Assembly: GCF_000832125.1 (NCBI RefSeq)
Contig: NZ_JPRK01000007.1
Span: 310,001 to 374,000 of the forward strand
DNA length: 64,000 nucleotides
Direction: 5' to 3'
Origin: Flavobacterium hibernum
Lineage (GTDB): Bacteria > Bacteroidota > Bacteroidia > Flavobacteriales > Flavobacteriaceae
Part shown: in pieces, positions 42,011-51,862 of the stretch
Numbering within the stretch: the first letter of the stretch is position 1
Layout of the letters: every line of letters starts with the position of its first letter
The notes under the pieces: model-generated
Told to the model about the DNA's origin: nothing
Seen by the model: only the letters and a program-made list of their open reading frames with translations
Database searches by the model: none
Translations under genes and position numbers: made by a program

Positions 42011-44356
42011 TTACGTAGATAAAGTCAAACCTTTAGCTTTAAAGTTACTAAACAAAACTTGTCTCGCACTGCTAATAGTTTCTTCGGTTCTATAAATACT
42101 ACACCAAAATTTCACCTGTAAATTGAATTTTCCTTCAGAAATAGCAGTGTAATAAAGTTGAGGTGTTTTTGTATTGTTTACCAATTGCATGCTTTCCAAT
42201 GATTCTAATACAATTGCATTAATTTCTTCGGGCATAATATCTCCAGTAACTTCAATCGCAATTTCTACCAATTTAAAGTTGTCTGTATACGTCCAGTTAG
42301 TAATATTTTGAGATAATAAATTACCATTCGGAATAATGATTTCCGCACCGTTGGCAGCATTTATTTTAGTAGTACGTAATCCCATCGATTTTACACGACC
42401 AGATTCTGAACTAATATTGATAACATCACCAATTTGAATGGGTTTGTCAAAAATTAAAATAATACCCGAAACAAAATTATTAACCACATTTTGAAGTCCC
42501 AGACCAACTCCAACTCCTAGAGCACCCAGTAAGATACTCAATTTATCTAATGGCATTCCAGATGCAGCAACGGCCAAAAGATAACCACTTATTAATACAA
42601 CAAGTCTTGTAATTAGTAATTTAGAATGTTGTCTTTTGTTGACGTTTTCTTCGTTTTCATCATCAATTTCGCCAAAAAAGTACGCGACATAATTTTGCAA
42701 TAAGTGCGCCATCCAAATAATGATAAAAAACAAGACAATGTTTCCTAAAGTAAAAGTGATACTTCCAATTGTATTTGGATGACTTAGTAATGCTGCTAAA
42801 CCAGTACGCAAGGATTCCCAAAAGTTTAAATTGGATGCAATTACAACCACCCACATATAAGTGATTACAATTATAAAAGGTTTTTTGAGCGTGTCTGACA
42901 AACTTTCAAAATCAAAAATCTTTTCGATACCGCGTTTTACTCGCGTCGTATAAATTTGCAAGAGAATAATCTCTAAAACTATTTTTAAAAGAACACTTAA
43001 GGCAACAATTTGTGTAAGCGAGATAAAAGCCGTTAAACTCAACATATTTGCGAGTGAAACTCTTCCAAAAAGATTATTAAGTAATGCTAAAATATTTAAA
43101 CCAATAAAAATTATAGTTGCCCATTTAAAAAAGCCCTTAATATAAAGCTGATCTTTTATACTTTTTAGTTGAACGAAACCGTAACGGATTCCTAAAATAT
43201 TGATGATAATAAAAGCGCAGCGTTGTATAAAACCTACAGCAATAAATAAGTCTAAGAAACATAGAACAAGAAATAATACCAAAAGTAATACCCAATTGCG
43301 CATGGCAATTTTTGACCAACTGCTCTTAAAAATAAAAGTAAGAAGTCCCAACAGCGCAAGCTGAATTAACTCTATAAACATTGCAGGCGCATATAAATTG
43401 CTTACAACGGCAATGTTTAAACCAATAACTGCAACGGGAATTATAACGCCTTTGTTTAAATATTTGAAATTAAATTGTGATAGATTTTCGGCATGACCAT
43501 TATTGTTGAGGTATTTTAAATTACGGGCAATGTACCAACTTAATAATCCCATTAGTAAAACTAGTGTAATTAATCCTCCGGCTCTGTAACTTAAATAATA
43601 GGCCGCGACATTTTCTTCAATAATTATTTTAGCTTTAATATTTTGCCCAACTATTTTTTTAGCCGTAGAATCAGTACTCCATAATGCAGGATATTCTTTT
43701 TTTAGCATACTAATTCCTGATTTTTCAAGTTTAGTATCCACCATAATTAAAGCATTCGAAACGGCAATTTTTCTTTCGACAGTAAGCCTTTTATTGGTGT
43801 TTAAAATACCCTGATTTTTGGTCATTAAACTATCAGTACTTAAGTATCTGTTTTTAAGATTGGCTAATTCTTGCTTAAATTGTTTACGACGAATGGTATC
43901 TTTTATAAGTACCATTAAGGTTTTGTCTTTGCGTAAATCGATTACTCTATTTTTAATTTTTTCAAGAGCCAGATTGCGGGCATTGATTGCTGCATTTTGT
44001 TCATCCAGTTCTTGCTCAATCTCTTTCAGTACGATACCATACATTTGTTGGTTGCGAACGTTAGGATTTGAACCCTTTAAACTTGCCAAAATAAGATCAA
44101 GTTTGCTTTGAGTTCTTTTAATATCTCCAAACAAATGATGACTATTACCATCAAATTCAGTGTCGTTATGTGCAGATTCTAAAACCTCTCCAGCTTTTTC
44201 AATGGCCATTAAAAAATCACTATCGGTAGTGGTTTCTTCAAATAGTTTAGATTTCGTTTCAGTTTTTGGCGGAGTTGTTTGCGAATAGGTAAGTGGTGCG
44301 TAGAAAAAGACTGCTAATAAGGCAAGTAGGTAAATATAATTTCTTTTTTGGATCAT
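42011..44356 (-). CDS. MscS-family mechanosensitive channel (large, MscK-like)
   Basis: A 781-residue inner-membrane channel. Signal sequence (1-25) and a periplasmic helical region (about 30-255), then about eleven TM segments and the MscS core: GALGVGVGLGLQNVVNNFVSG lines the pore and SGIILIFDKPIQIGD starts the beta domain, with RTTKINAANGAEIIIPNG in the cytosolic part. The large exported N-terminal part and extra TMs resemble MscK and MscM types. It releases solutes under hypo-osmotic stress. Confidence 0.94.
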   Translation of the reverse strand: MIQKRNYIYLLALLAVFFYAPLTYSQTTPPKTETKSKLFEETTTDSDFLMAIEKAGEVLESAHNDTEFDGNSHHLFGDIKRTQSKLDLILASLKGSNPNVRNQQMYGIVLKEIEQELDEQNAAINARNLALEKIKNRVIDLRKDKTLMVLIKDTIRRKQFKQELANLKNRYLSTDSLMTKNQGILNTNKRLTVERKIAVSNALIMVDTKLEKSGISMLKKEYPALWSTDSTAKKIVGQNIKAKIIIEENVAAYYLSYRAGGLITLVLLMGLLSWYIARNLKYLNNNGHAENLSQFNFKYLNKGVIIPVAVIGLNIAVVSNLYAPAMFIELIQLALLGLLTFIFKSSWSKIAMRNWVLLLVLFLVLCFLDLFIAVGFIQRCAFIIINILGIRYGFVQLKSIKDQLYIKGFFKWATIIFIGLNILALLNNLFGRVSLANMLSLTAFISLTQIVALSVLLKIVLEIILLQIYTTRVKRGIEKIFDFESLSDTLKKPFIIVITYMWVVVIASNLNFWESLRTGLAALLSHPNTIGSITFTLGNIVLFFIIIWMAHLLQNYVAYFFGEIDDENEENVNKRQHSKLLITRLVVLISGYLLAVAASGMPLDKLSILLGALGVGVGLGLQNVVNNFVSGIILIFDKPIQIGDVINISSESGRVKSMGLRTTKINAANGAEIIIPNGNLLSQNITNWTYTDNFKLVEIAIEVTGDIMPEEINAIVLESLESMQLVNNTKTPQLYYTAISEGKFNLQVKFWCSIYRTEETISSARQVLFSNFKAKGLTLST

Positions 44357-44724
44357 AATTTATGGCAATGAATTTAAGGGTCAAATGTAGATTTTTTTAA
44401 GATAAATATGATTGACAGAATAATAAAATTAGGTTAAAAGAGATTTTGGTTTTTGCCACAGATTTAAAGGATTATAATGATTTATGGCGTAGCAACTTTG
44501 TAAAAGATTTAAACTTTGACAAAGTTTCAAAAGTAAACGAGATATAGTTTTACACAAAGATACTCACGCAAACTAAAAAAGAAAATCTGTTCAATCTGCT
44601 AAATCTGCGTGCAAAAATAACTACAAGCATAAGAAAAAATCATTTTAATCTGCGGCTAAAAAAAGAAAAATTAAAAATATTATATTCGTACTCTCATACC
44701 ACAAATACCAAAAACAATTAGAAA
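44357..44724. other. Gene-free gap with repeat fragments
   Basis: No gene seen. Fragments of flavobacterial repeats: CTTTGACAAAG hairpin near 44515-44525, and aaatctg-type and cgcaaa-type stretches at 44560-44650. A TATATTCG at 44680 could be the antiporter -7 box. Confidence 0.45.
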
Positions 44725-46326
44725 ATGGAGAATATTACCGTAATTATCATGTTACTATTTGGAGTCGCTTTCCTGAGTCTCGTTAGTAAAAAATACAATT
44801 TTCCCATTCCAATTGTGTTGGTGCTTTGTGGAGTAGTCATTAGTATTATTCCTGGACTTCCGGTAATTGCTTTAAGTCCCGAGGTTGTTTTTATTGTTTT
44901 TTTACCGCCTCTTTTATACCACGCTGCGTGGTACACGAGTTGGTCAGATTTTAAACAAACCATAAGACCAATTACTTTGGCAGCTGTAGGTTTAGTGTTT
45001 TTTACCACTTTTGCCGTAGCAGTTGCTGCCCATTGGCTGATAGATGATATTTCCTGGCCGTTAGCTTTTTTATTGGGAGCCATAGTTTCTCCGCCCGATG
45101 CTGTTTCGGCAACTTCTATAACAAAAGGTTTGGGTTTACACCCCAGATTAATTGCTATTCTTGAAGGCGAAAGTTTGGTAAATGATGCCAGCGGTCTTGT
45201 GGCTTACAAATATGCTCTCACCGCTATTACTGCCGGAAATTTTGTGCTTTGGCAAGCCGGACTAAATTTTGTTATCATGTCGGTTTTAGGAATCGCGATT
45301 GGTTTAGCCGTGGGTTATGTAATGAGTTTTATTCATAAAAGGTTTGTTTGCGATGAGGTGATCGAAGCCACTTTAACTTTATTGACGCCTTTTGCATCTT
45401 ATTTAATTGCAGAACATTTTGAAGCTTCGGGAGTTTTGGCAGTAGTGGCAACAGGACTTTTTCTATCGGCGAGATCGGGAACGATTTTTACGCACGAAAG
45501 CCGAATGACGACGGGAACAATCTGGAGCGTTTTAACGAATATTCTAAACGGATTAATTTTTATTTTAATCGGATTGCAACTGCGACAAATTATGGAAGGA
45601 ATAGGAGATTATTCCGGTTGGTCTTTATTTGTTTGGGGCGCTTCGGTAAGTTTGGTCGTAATTCTGGTGCGTTTTTTATGGGTAATTCCGGCAACTTTAT
45701 TGCCAAGGGTAATCAGTAAAAAAATTCGTTTACAAGAAGAATTCGATTTCCGAAATATGATTGTTTTCGGTTGGTCCGGAATGCGTGGCGTGGTGTCGAT
45801 GGCGGCTGCCTTGGCGCTTCCGCTGATGATGAACGAAACGGAGAAATTCCCATTGCGAAACCTTATTATTTTTCTTGTATTTTGTGTGATCCTTTCGACT
45901 TTGGTCATTCAGGGATTAACTTTGCCGTGGCTGATTAAGAAATTAAAAATTGAACGTTATTCAATTCTTGCCGAAGAATATGAAATACGAAATACCATTG
46001 TTTCGCAAACCATTACACATATCGAAGATAATTTTTCATTACTTAACGATGACTTGCTGCACAATATAAAAAGCAAATACGAGGTAAAATTCAACCGTCT
46101 CCAAAAAACAGAACTTCCTGCCAACTTCTTTGGAAAAGGAAATTTAATAGGTGGCGAGATCTTCAACGATTTTACTAAACTTCAAATTGATCTTTTGAAT
46201 GTTGAACGTAATAAACTAGAATCCATGCACAAATTTGGTTCCGTCAATGAAGAGATTTTCAGAAAGATTGAGAAGGAACTGGATTTAGAAGAGACTAGAT
46301 TGTGGATGGAGATGTATGAGGAGTAA
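44725..46326 (+). CDS. Na+/H+ antiporter, CPA1 family
   Basis: A 533-residue inner-membrane antiporter with about twelve or thirteen TM segments in residues 1-410. The signature EGESLVNDASGLVAYK includes the ND pair of the ion site, with SPPDAVSA before it. The C-terminal about 110 residues are cytoplasmic helices. It exports Na+ (or K+) in exchange for protons and contributes to pH balance. The YjcE or NhaP subgroup is likely. Monocistronic. Confidence 0.94.
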   Translation: MENITVIIMLLFGVAFLSLVSKKYNFPIPIVLVLCGVVISIIPGLPVIALSPEVVFIVFLPPLLYHAAWYTSWSDFKQTIRPITLAAVGLVFFTTFAVAVAAHWLIDDISWPLAFLLGAIVSPPDAVSATSITKGLGLHPRLIAILEGESLVNDASGLVAYKYALTAITAGNFVLWQAGLNFVIMSVLGIAIGLAVGYVMSFIHKRFVCDEVIEATLTLLTPFASYLIAEHFEASGVLAVVATGLFLSARSGTIFTHESRMTTGTIWSVLTNILNGLIFILIGLQLRQIMEGIGDYSGWSLFVWGASVSLVVILVRFLWVIPATLLPRVISKKIRLQEEFDFRNMIVFGWSGMRGVVSMAAALALPLMMNETEKFPLRNLIIFLVFCVILSTLVIQGLTLPWLIKKLKIERYSILAEEYEIRNTIVSQTITHIEDNFSLLNDDLLHNIKSKYEVKFNRLQKTELPANFFGKGNLIGGEIFNDFTKLQIDLLNVERNKLESMHKFGSVNEEIFRKIEKELDLEETRLWMEMYEE

Positions 46327-46624
46327 TTTTTAATGAAAAATTACGTTTGATATCAAGAAAGACTAATTTTTAGAAAGACTTTTTAGTTTATTCTTTTTCT
46401 CAAAATCCAACAAAAACTGTATACTGTATCCTAAAATCGTATAATAATTACACACATAAAAAACACTAAAAACACTTAAACTGCTAGAAACCAGTTAAAA
46501 TAAATAATGGCACAAGCCTTGCAAAATGGGATAATGTAAAATCCTTTCCGATACATGAAAATAAAGCATCGGAGGGGAAACAATAAATAAAAGCCCAATA
46601 GCAAGCAATAAAAAGTAGTGCCAT

Positions 46625-48079
46625 ATGAAAAGTGAAACCCTAACATCAGAACAGTTTTATACTTCAAATCCAGATCTTAATACCGAACAAGCCTTAAAAA
46701 GTTCCATTTTTCGTATTAGTAATGACAATGTCGCATCAAAAAAAGTAAGCGAACGAACCAAAAGTAAGTTTGGGTTGTTCGTTTTGGTGAGTACTTTTAT
46801 TTTACTATTTGTTGGAGCATATTCGGTGTATCATTTGCAAGCTGATTTTGATCAGTTTCAAATCGATCGAATAAATTCTTCTTGGGGATTGCCTTTCCTG
46901 ATTGTTGCAGGAATATTGTTTTTCTTTCAAACAGGAGTTTTTCTATACAATTTATACTTGTATTATAACTACAAACCAATCGAATCCGTTTCGGACGAAA
47001 TGTTGCCAACGGTTACGGTAATTGTTCCTGCATACAACGAGGGAAAACTGGTTTGGGATACTTTAATGAGTTTGGCAGAAAGTGATTTCCCTGCTCATAA
47101 ATTAGAAATTTTAGCAGTTGACGACGGAAGTAAGGATGATACTTGGTACTGGATGCAACAAGCCAAAATAAAATTAGGAGATCGTTTAACGATTTTTCAA
47201 CAGCCAGAAAACGCAGGAAAACGTCACGCATTGCACCGTGGGTTTGAACTGGGAATGGGAGAAATTTTTGTAACAGTTGATAGCGATTCAATTGTGAAAA
47301 AAGATACGCTGCGTAATTTAGTAAGCCCGTTTGTGGTGGACGAAAAATGTGGAGCAGTTGCCGGAAATGTTCATGTGTTGAACAGTAAAAAAGCAATTTT
47401 ACCAAAAATGCTTAATGTAAGTTTCGTAATGAGTTTTGAATTCATGCGTTCTGCCGAAAGTAAATTGGGTTCTGTACTTTGTACTCCGGGAGCAGCAGCG
47501 GCTTACAGAAAAACTTCGGTTTTTGCTTGTCTGGATGAATGGATTAACCAAACATTTATGGGACAACCATCAGACATTGGTGAAGATCGTGCAATGACCA
47601 ATATGATTTTAAAACAAGGTCAACATGTATTGTTTCAAAGAAATGCTTATGTATTGACAAACGTTCCGGAAGAATACACTGGATTGTACAAAATGTTTAT
47701 TAGATGGAGTAGAAGTAATGTTCGTGAGAATATTGCAATGGCAAAATATGTTTTTACTGATTTTAGAAAAGAATCTAAATTTGGTTCTCGACTTTTATGG
47801 TTAAACCAAGCTACAAAAATTGTTATGGCATATCCGTTCATGCTTTTTATGTTCTTTTTTATCGCTATGCATCCATTATTGTTTTTGAGTTCTACACTTT
47901 TGGGAATCTTAATTGTATCGAGTTTTCCGGTTTTGTTTTACGCTAAAAGATATAATCTTGAAGATTCGCTTTGGGCATATTCATACAGCGTGTTTTACAC
48001 TTTCAGTTTATTCTGGATTACGCCTTATGCTATTGTAACGGCAAACAAAAGAGGTTGGTTGACACGTGGTTTAGTTTAA
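46625..48079 (+). CDS. Family 2 processive glycosyltransferase (PgaC/IcaA or cellulose synthase-like)
   Basis: A 484-residue membrane glycosyltransferase. Two N-terminal TM segments (about 51-70 and 90-113) precede the GT-A domain with VDDGSKDD, TVDSDS, EDRAM and FIRWSRSNVREN (QxxRW-equivalent), then two to three C-terminal TMs. This layout belongs to enzymes that extend and export beta-linked polysaccharide. No accessory export genes lie nearby. Which sugar is used cannot be read here. Confidence 0.88.
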   Translation: MKSETLTSEQFYTSNPDLNTEQALKSSIFRISNDNVASKKVSERTKSKFGLFVLVSTFILLFVGAYSVYHLQADFDQFQIDRINSSWGLPFLIVAGILFFFQTGVFLYNLYLYYNYKPIESVSDEMLPTVTVIVPAYNEGKLVWDTLMSLAESDFPAHKLEILAVDDGSKDDTWYWMQQAKIKLGDRLTIFQQPENAGKRHALHRGFELGMGEIFVTVDSDSIVKKDTLRNLVSPFVVDEKCGAVAGNVHVLNSKKAILPKMLNVSFVMSFEFMRSAESKLGSVLCTPGAAAAYRKTSVFACLDEWINQTFMGQPSDIGEDRAMTNMILKQGQHVLFQRNAYVLTNVPEEYTGLYKMFIRWSRSNVRENIAMAKYVFTDFRKESKFGSRLLWLNQATKIVMAYPFMLFMFFFIAMHPLLFLSSTLLGILIVSSFPVLFYAKRYNLEDSLWAYSYSVFYTFSLFWITPYAIVTANKRGWLTRGLV

Positions 48080-48118
48080 AAAATACTATTATTAAAAATA
48101 GAAATTGATTTGTTTTTG

Positions 48119-48156
48119 AAAACTCCTATTCATTTTGAATAGGAGTTTTTTTTTTG
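48119..48156 (+). terminator. Terminator after the glycosyltransferase
   Basis: AAAACTCCTATTCA with TGAATAGGAGTTTT, a 3-nt loop and ten T. Confidence 0.92.
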
Positions 48157-48406
48157 TTACGTCGATTGGAATTAAACCCGACAGTCCCGAAGCGTCGGGA
48201 TAAAACCTGTCGGGTTTGCTGTTGAGAGGTATTCGTTTTTAAAAGAACTTCTCTCGGAGCTTTGGGATAGCTTAGTTTGACAAGGGAGTTTGTGATGTCG
48301 ATTGGATTTAAACCCGACAGGTTTTAAAAACCTGTCGGGTTTGTCGTTGTGAGGACTTCTCCCGAAGCTTCGGGACCGCTCAGTCTGACACAATAGTTGG
48401 ATAAAT
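48157..48406. repeat. Duplicated CCCGACAGG palindrome element
   Basis: Two tandem units, both starting GTCGATTGG and AAACCCGACAG. The second holds a perfect hairpin AAACCCGACAGGTTTT with AAAACCTGTCGGGTTT (48310-48345). Each ends with a CTTCTC plus CGAAGCTTCGGGA-like stretch and ends GACA. A reading frame on the minus strand through it is an artefact. Confidence 0.72.
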
Positions 48407-48441
48407 AAAAAAAGCTCTAAAGTTTTAACTTTAGAGCTTTT
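48407..48441. terminator. Bidirectional terminator
   Basis: AAAAAGCTCTAAAGTT with AACTTTAGAGCTTTT, a strong stem between the repeat block and the lipoprotein gene pair. Confidence 0.85.
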
Positions 48442-48511
48442 AGATTGAAATTTTAAGTAATCAGAAAACTTAAATTACTTATATAACTTATATGGTTTAA
48501 AAAAAAGAATA

Positions 48512-49516
48512 CTAATTCTGTTCTGCAATTGTAGACTTATTCAGTTTTAAAACTCTAATTTTTTTATTGGTATTATCAGATAAAAATAAACGATCGTTAA
48601 GTTGTACAACACTTACAATACTTCCAAATGCATTTTGTCCTAAAACATCCGAAACATTTACGCTTGCCGTAAAGTTACGGTTCATAAAGTCTGATTTTGG
48701 ATAAAGACGCAAGTAATTAACGCTTCCAACATTTTCAGAAGTTACAGCCCAATCTTTACTAAAACTTACTGAAGTTGGTTTAGCATCAAAAGTTGAAGTA
48801 ACTGGTTTGATTGGTTCCGTTAGCGATTTGGCAGCATTGGCTTTAATCTCAGCAATGTTATAGTACAAATAACTTTTTGCATCTCTTCCTGCAACAACTA
48901 GATTTCCTGCTTCAACATCCATCGAATAGAATTGGTCAAAACCGTTTAAAGTATTCAGTTTTGCAATAGGAGTTAAGTTCCAGTTACTAGTTTCTGTGAT
49001 TTGAGAAGTTTCGAAAACTTTAATTGAAGTTTCTTTTTCTTTCACGAAAACCAATCCGTCTCTTACCACAACGCCAAAAACGTGCACAAAAGTTTGCCAC
49101 CATTGACCGTTTCCTAGAATACTAATTCCTGCATTTGTAGCTTCGTCCATAACAAAAAGTCTGGACTCACGGCTTCCAATATAAATTCTACCATTATCAA
49201 CAGCTACAGAAGTAATTTCGCTTAAAGGAGTTGTAGTTGTTCCTTTTTTAAATTCTGTAATTGTTTTAATGTGAGCCAGTGTTACAGCATTAAAAACTTC
49301 GAGTACATTGCCATTTGCTACATATAATTTTTCGTTGGCAATTGTCATTCCTCTTGGTTCAAGAGTTCCCGTTCCGTTTCCAATTTGAGCCGCAGTTATT
49401 GTTGCTTCATCAGTTGGGTAGAAGTAATTAAATGTTGTTGGATTTGCGTCTGCGGAATCTTTGCTACAATTAGTAAACAAACAAAGCAGTAGTAGTAAAA
49501 ACGGTATTTTGTTCAT
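48512..49516 (-). CDS. Beta-propeller-like surface lipoprotein
   Basis: A 334-residue lipoprotein. ATG 49516 is chosen because it gives lipobox TNC (Cys17); an ATG eight codons earlier overlaps the upstream gene. Repeats of about 40-50 residues with patterns such as GRIYIGSRESRLFVMD and LFLSDNTNKKIRVLKLN indicate a six- or seven-bladed propeller (NHL/quinoprotein style). It immediately follows the metzincin lipoprotein gene, so the two likely form a surface pair. Confidence 0.78.
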   Translation of the reverse strand: MNKIPFLLLLLCLFTNCSKDSADANPTTFNYFYPTDEATITAAQIGNGTGTLEPRGMTIANEKLYVANGNVLEVFNAVTLAHIKTITEFKKGTTTTPLSEITSVAVDNGRIYIGSRESRLFVMDEATNAGISILGNGQWWQTFVHVFGVVVRDGLVFVKEKETSIKVFETSQITETSNWNLTPIAKLNTLNGFDQFYSMDVEAGNLVVAGRDAKSYLYYNIAEIKANAAKSLTEPIKPVTSTFDAKPTSVSFSKDWAVTSENVGSVNYLRLYPKSDFMNRNFTASVNVSDVLGQNAFGSIVSVVQLNDRLFLSDNTNKKIRVLKLNKSTIAEQN

Positions 49517-49530
49517 GATAGTTTTGTAGG

Positions 49531-50769
49531 TTAGTTCCATTTTCCTTCTCCTTTATATTTTAGTAAAAATGGATTTTTAGGATTGATTTTAAACACAGGT
49601 TTTTTGTAATTACCTTTTAAATACGCTGTTTTAGAGTATCCTTTTAAAATGTCCGGATCTATAAAAGGAAGATCATTTAAAGAAATCAGGTATTTGTAAA
49701 AATCGGTTAACATTTCCTGTTGTCCTCCACCTTCGCCACTATTGGCTAAATTACTACTATGACTATACCCACAGTGGTGTGAATATTCGTGTGACCAAAC
49801 CGACATTTCGCCGTTCCAGTGTCCGGTTACATAACCAGATTCCCATTGCGAAGCTAAGGCTCCACCTCCCCAGGCCGAACCACCGCCAACCATCGCCATA
49901 TTTAGCGTTCGGCTATCGATGTATGTGTTATATGCTTGTTCAATTTGAGCTTTGGTAAAATAATCGTAAACACCATCTTTGTCTTCGGCGTTTCCGTGCC
50001 AGTTTAAAGCGCCGTTTATAGCCGTTCCAGCTGTTGCTGCCTGCTCTTTTTTATAACGGTCAAAATTCATAAACGTGTCATAATACAAAGGATGACTTAT
50101 CGCGTACGAATAATTAATAATCATTGTAATGGCTTCTTTTGCCAAAACAGGATTCATTGGTAAAAATTTATTAGGATCATCAGCAGGATTATTAATATGG
50201 TACTGTGTGCTGAATTGAACTAGTCGATTTGATTTGATTTTTTTGAATTTTGCAAACAAAGGATCACTAGATTCTACCGAGAACTGAATAGCGCCAGAAG
50301 AGAATCCGTCAATTTTGTCGATAGTAACCGTTTTACCGTTTTCCAGTTGATAATCATGTTTTCCGTTTACTAAAGGAATTTGATGAAATGAACGATGAAA
50401 AGCGGGAACTTTTGTAAATTCATAAATTAAAAAACGTTTGTCGTAGTTGGCTAGTTTGGCGTAGATTTTTACATCTGTAAGTCCAACTGGAGAATAGAGG
50501 GAAACCTGAACAGAATCTTTTCCTTTTTGAATGATTTGCATAGGTTGATTTACACGAAACCATCGGTCTTTATTGTCGTACATTTTCGAAGAGCTTTCGT
50601 TGTCTTCAAACATTGTCATTGGGGAATTACCAACCGGTAAATTTGTAGCGTCAATTGTAGGTAAATAATTGGCTTTGTAGTTTTCTCCTTGTGAGTCGTC
50701 GTCGCTGCATCCTAAAATTATGCTCGCGAGAACAACAAAAGGGAAAAACCAGGAAATGGGTTTTCTCAT
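49531..50769 (-). CDS. Predicted metzincin-type metallopeptidase lipoprotein
   Basis: A 412-residue lipoprotein (lipobox ILGC, Cys21, followed by Ser and Asp typical of surface export). A complete zinc motif HEYSHHCGYSH lies at 327-337, fitting HExxHxxGxxH, and a Met-containing segment (QEMLTDFY) follows as in a Met-turn. The N-terminal 200 residues are beta-rich and may hold a substrate-binding domain. No standard peptidase family name can be given. It is next to a sialic acid locus, so glycoprotein substrates are possible. Co-transcribed with the propeller lipoprotein. Confidence 0.78.
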   Translation of the reverse strand: MRKPISWFFPFVVLASIILGCSDDDSQGENYKANYLPTIDATNLPVGNSPMTMFEDNESSSKMYDNKDRWFRVNQPMQIIQKGKDSVQVSLYSPVGLTDVKIYAKLANYDKRFLIYEFTKVPAFHRSFHQIPLVNGKHDYQLENGKTVTIDKIDGFSSGAIQFSVESSDPLFAKFKKIKSNRLVQFSTQYHINNPADDPNKFLPMNPVLAKEAITMIINYSYAISHPLYYDTFMNFDRYKKEQAATAGTAINGALNWHGNAEDKDGVYDYFTKAQIEQAYNTYIDSRTLNMAMVGGGSAWGGGALASQWESGYVTGHWNGEMSVWSHEYSHHCGYSHSSNLANSGEGGGQQEMLTDFYKYLISLNDLPFIDPDILKGYSKTAYLKGNYKKPVFKINPKNPFLLKYKGEGKWN

Positions 50770-50946
50770 TGGGTTTTGTAGATTAAATTTGGGGTTAAAT
50801 TTTAATAGAGCAAAACTACCAATATCCTTGTAGAAAACAAGGGTAATGACAGAAAATTGCTATTTAAGTTTGTTGTTTGATTTGATTTTTATACGATTTT
50901 ATCACTATTAATGTTTTTGTGTTTTTGAAAAATAGATCCTCGTTCA

Positions 50947-51861
50947 TTATTTTGTTTTTTTATCAACTGAAAGACTGGTGTATAAACCAATTATAACAAA
51001 GACAACACCAAATAGTGTGTATAAAGTAAGCGGTTCTTTGACCATAAAATGGGCAATTAAAAATCCGAATATCGGACAAAGAAAAAGCCAGTAGGAAGCT
51101 TTTATTGGGTTGATTTTTAAGAGATACAACCAAAATTGAACGGCGCCAATAGATACTGCTATTGCAAGCCATGATGTTGAAAACCAAAAATCACTATCAA
51201 AAATATTTTTGTTGGCCTGATAGGTTAAAAATAAAACCGGAAGCAGAAACACTGCGCCAATAATGGTTTGCCACCCATTAATGGTAAGAATGTGTAATCC
51301 GTTCCAGTTTTGTTTTGAATAATAAATTGTTCCTAACGAGTAAGCAATCATACTTGTAACTAAAATAAGTATGCCGCCGGGGGTTGCAAAACTGCTTTGT
51401 AATAATGGGTATGCCGCTAGAAATACGCCAATAAAACAAAGAACTAAACTCAGAATGTTTTTAAACTTGATTTTATGCGATAACCAAATAGCCGAGATCA
51501 GAACAATAAAAACAGGATTAGTTGCAACAGCTAAACTCCCCAAGCCAGCGGATACTTTTTCCATGGCAATGACGTACAAACCCAAATAAAAAGTGATATT
51601 AAACAAACCATAAATACTGATTTGAATCCACTCTTTTTTTTGTGGAAGTCGTTTTGTCATTACGATATGTGAAATGAAAAGCATAATGCTCCCGGCTATA
51701 ATAAATCTAAAAATAGAAATCACAAAAGGTTGCGCGGCATGTAATCCAATTTTGGTTGCAGTAGATGCTGAAGCCCATAAAAAGGAAAAAATAAGTCCGG
51801 CAAAAATGATCTTAAATTCTTTGATTTTATTGGTAATCGGAAGCATTTTTTCTTTGATCAT
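50947..51861 (-). CDS. EamA-family (DMT) permease
   Basis: A 304-residue inner-membrane protein with about ten TM helices and two EamA repeats (one near 17-145, one near 160-295). It starts 2 nt before the nagA stop, so it is coupled to it. Transporters of this family move small metabolites or amino compounds. Its position suggests a link to amino-sugar metabolism, but that is only positional. Confidence 0.85.
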   Translation of the reverse strand: MIKEKMLPITNKIKEFKIIFAGLIFSFLWASASTATKIGLHAAQPFVISIFRFIIAGSIMLFISHIVMTKRLPQKKEWIQISIYGLFNITFYLGLYVIAMEKVSAGLGSLAVATNPVFIVLISAIWLSHKIKFKNILSLVLCFIGVFLAAYPLLQSSFATPGGILILVTSMIAYSLGTIYYSKQNWNGLHILTINGWQTIIGAVFLLPVLFLTYQANKNIFDSDFWFSTSWLAIAVSIGAVQFWLYLLKINPIKASYWLFLCPIFGFLIAHFMVKEPLTLYTLFGVVFVIIGLYTSLSVDKKTK

Positions 51862-51862
51862 T

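Noticed and set aside
44718-45083. 121-residue antisense frame over the antiporter gene start
   Set aside because: Mirrors the coding bias of the antiporter gene; composition and start are not gene-like.
48172-48393. 73-residue minus-strand frame
   Set aside because: Generated by the duplicated CCCGACAGG palindromes; repetitive and not protein-like.
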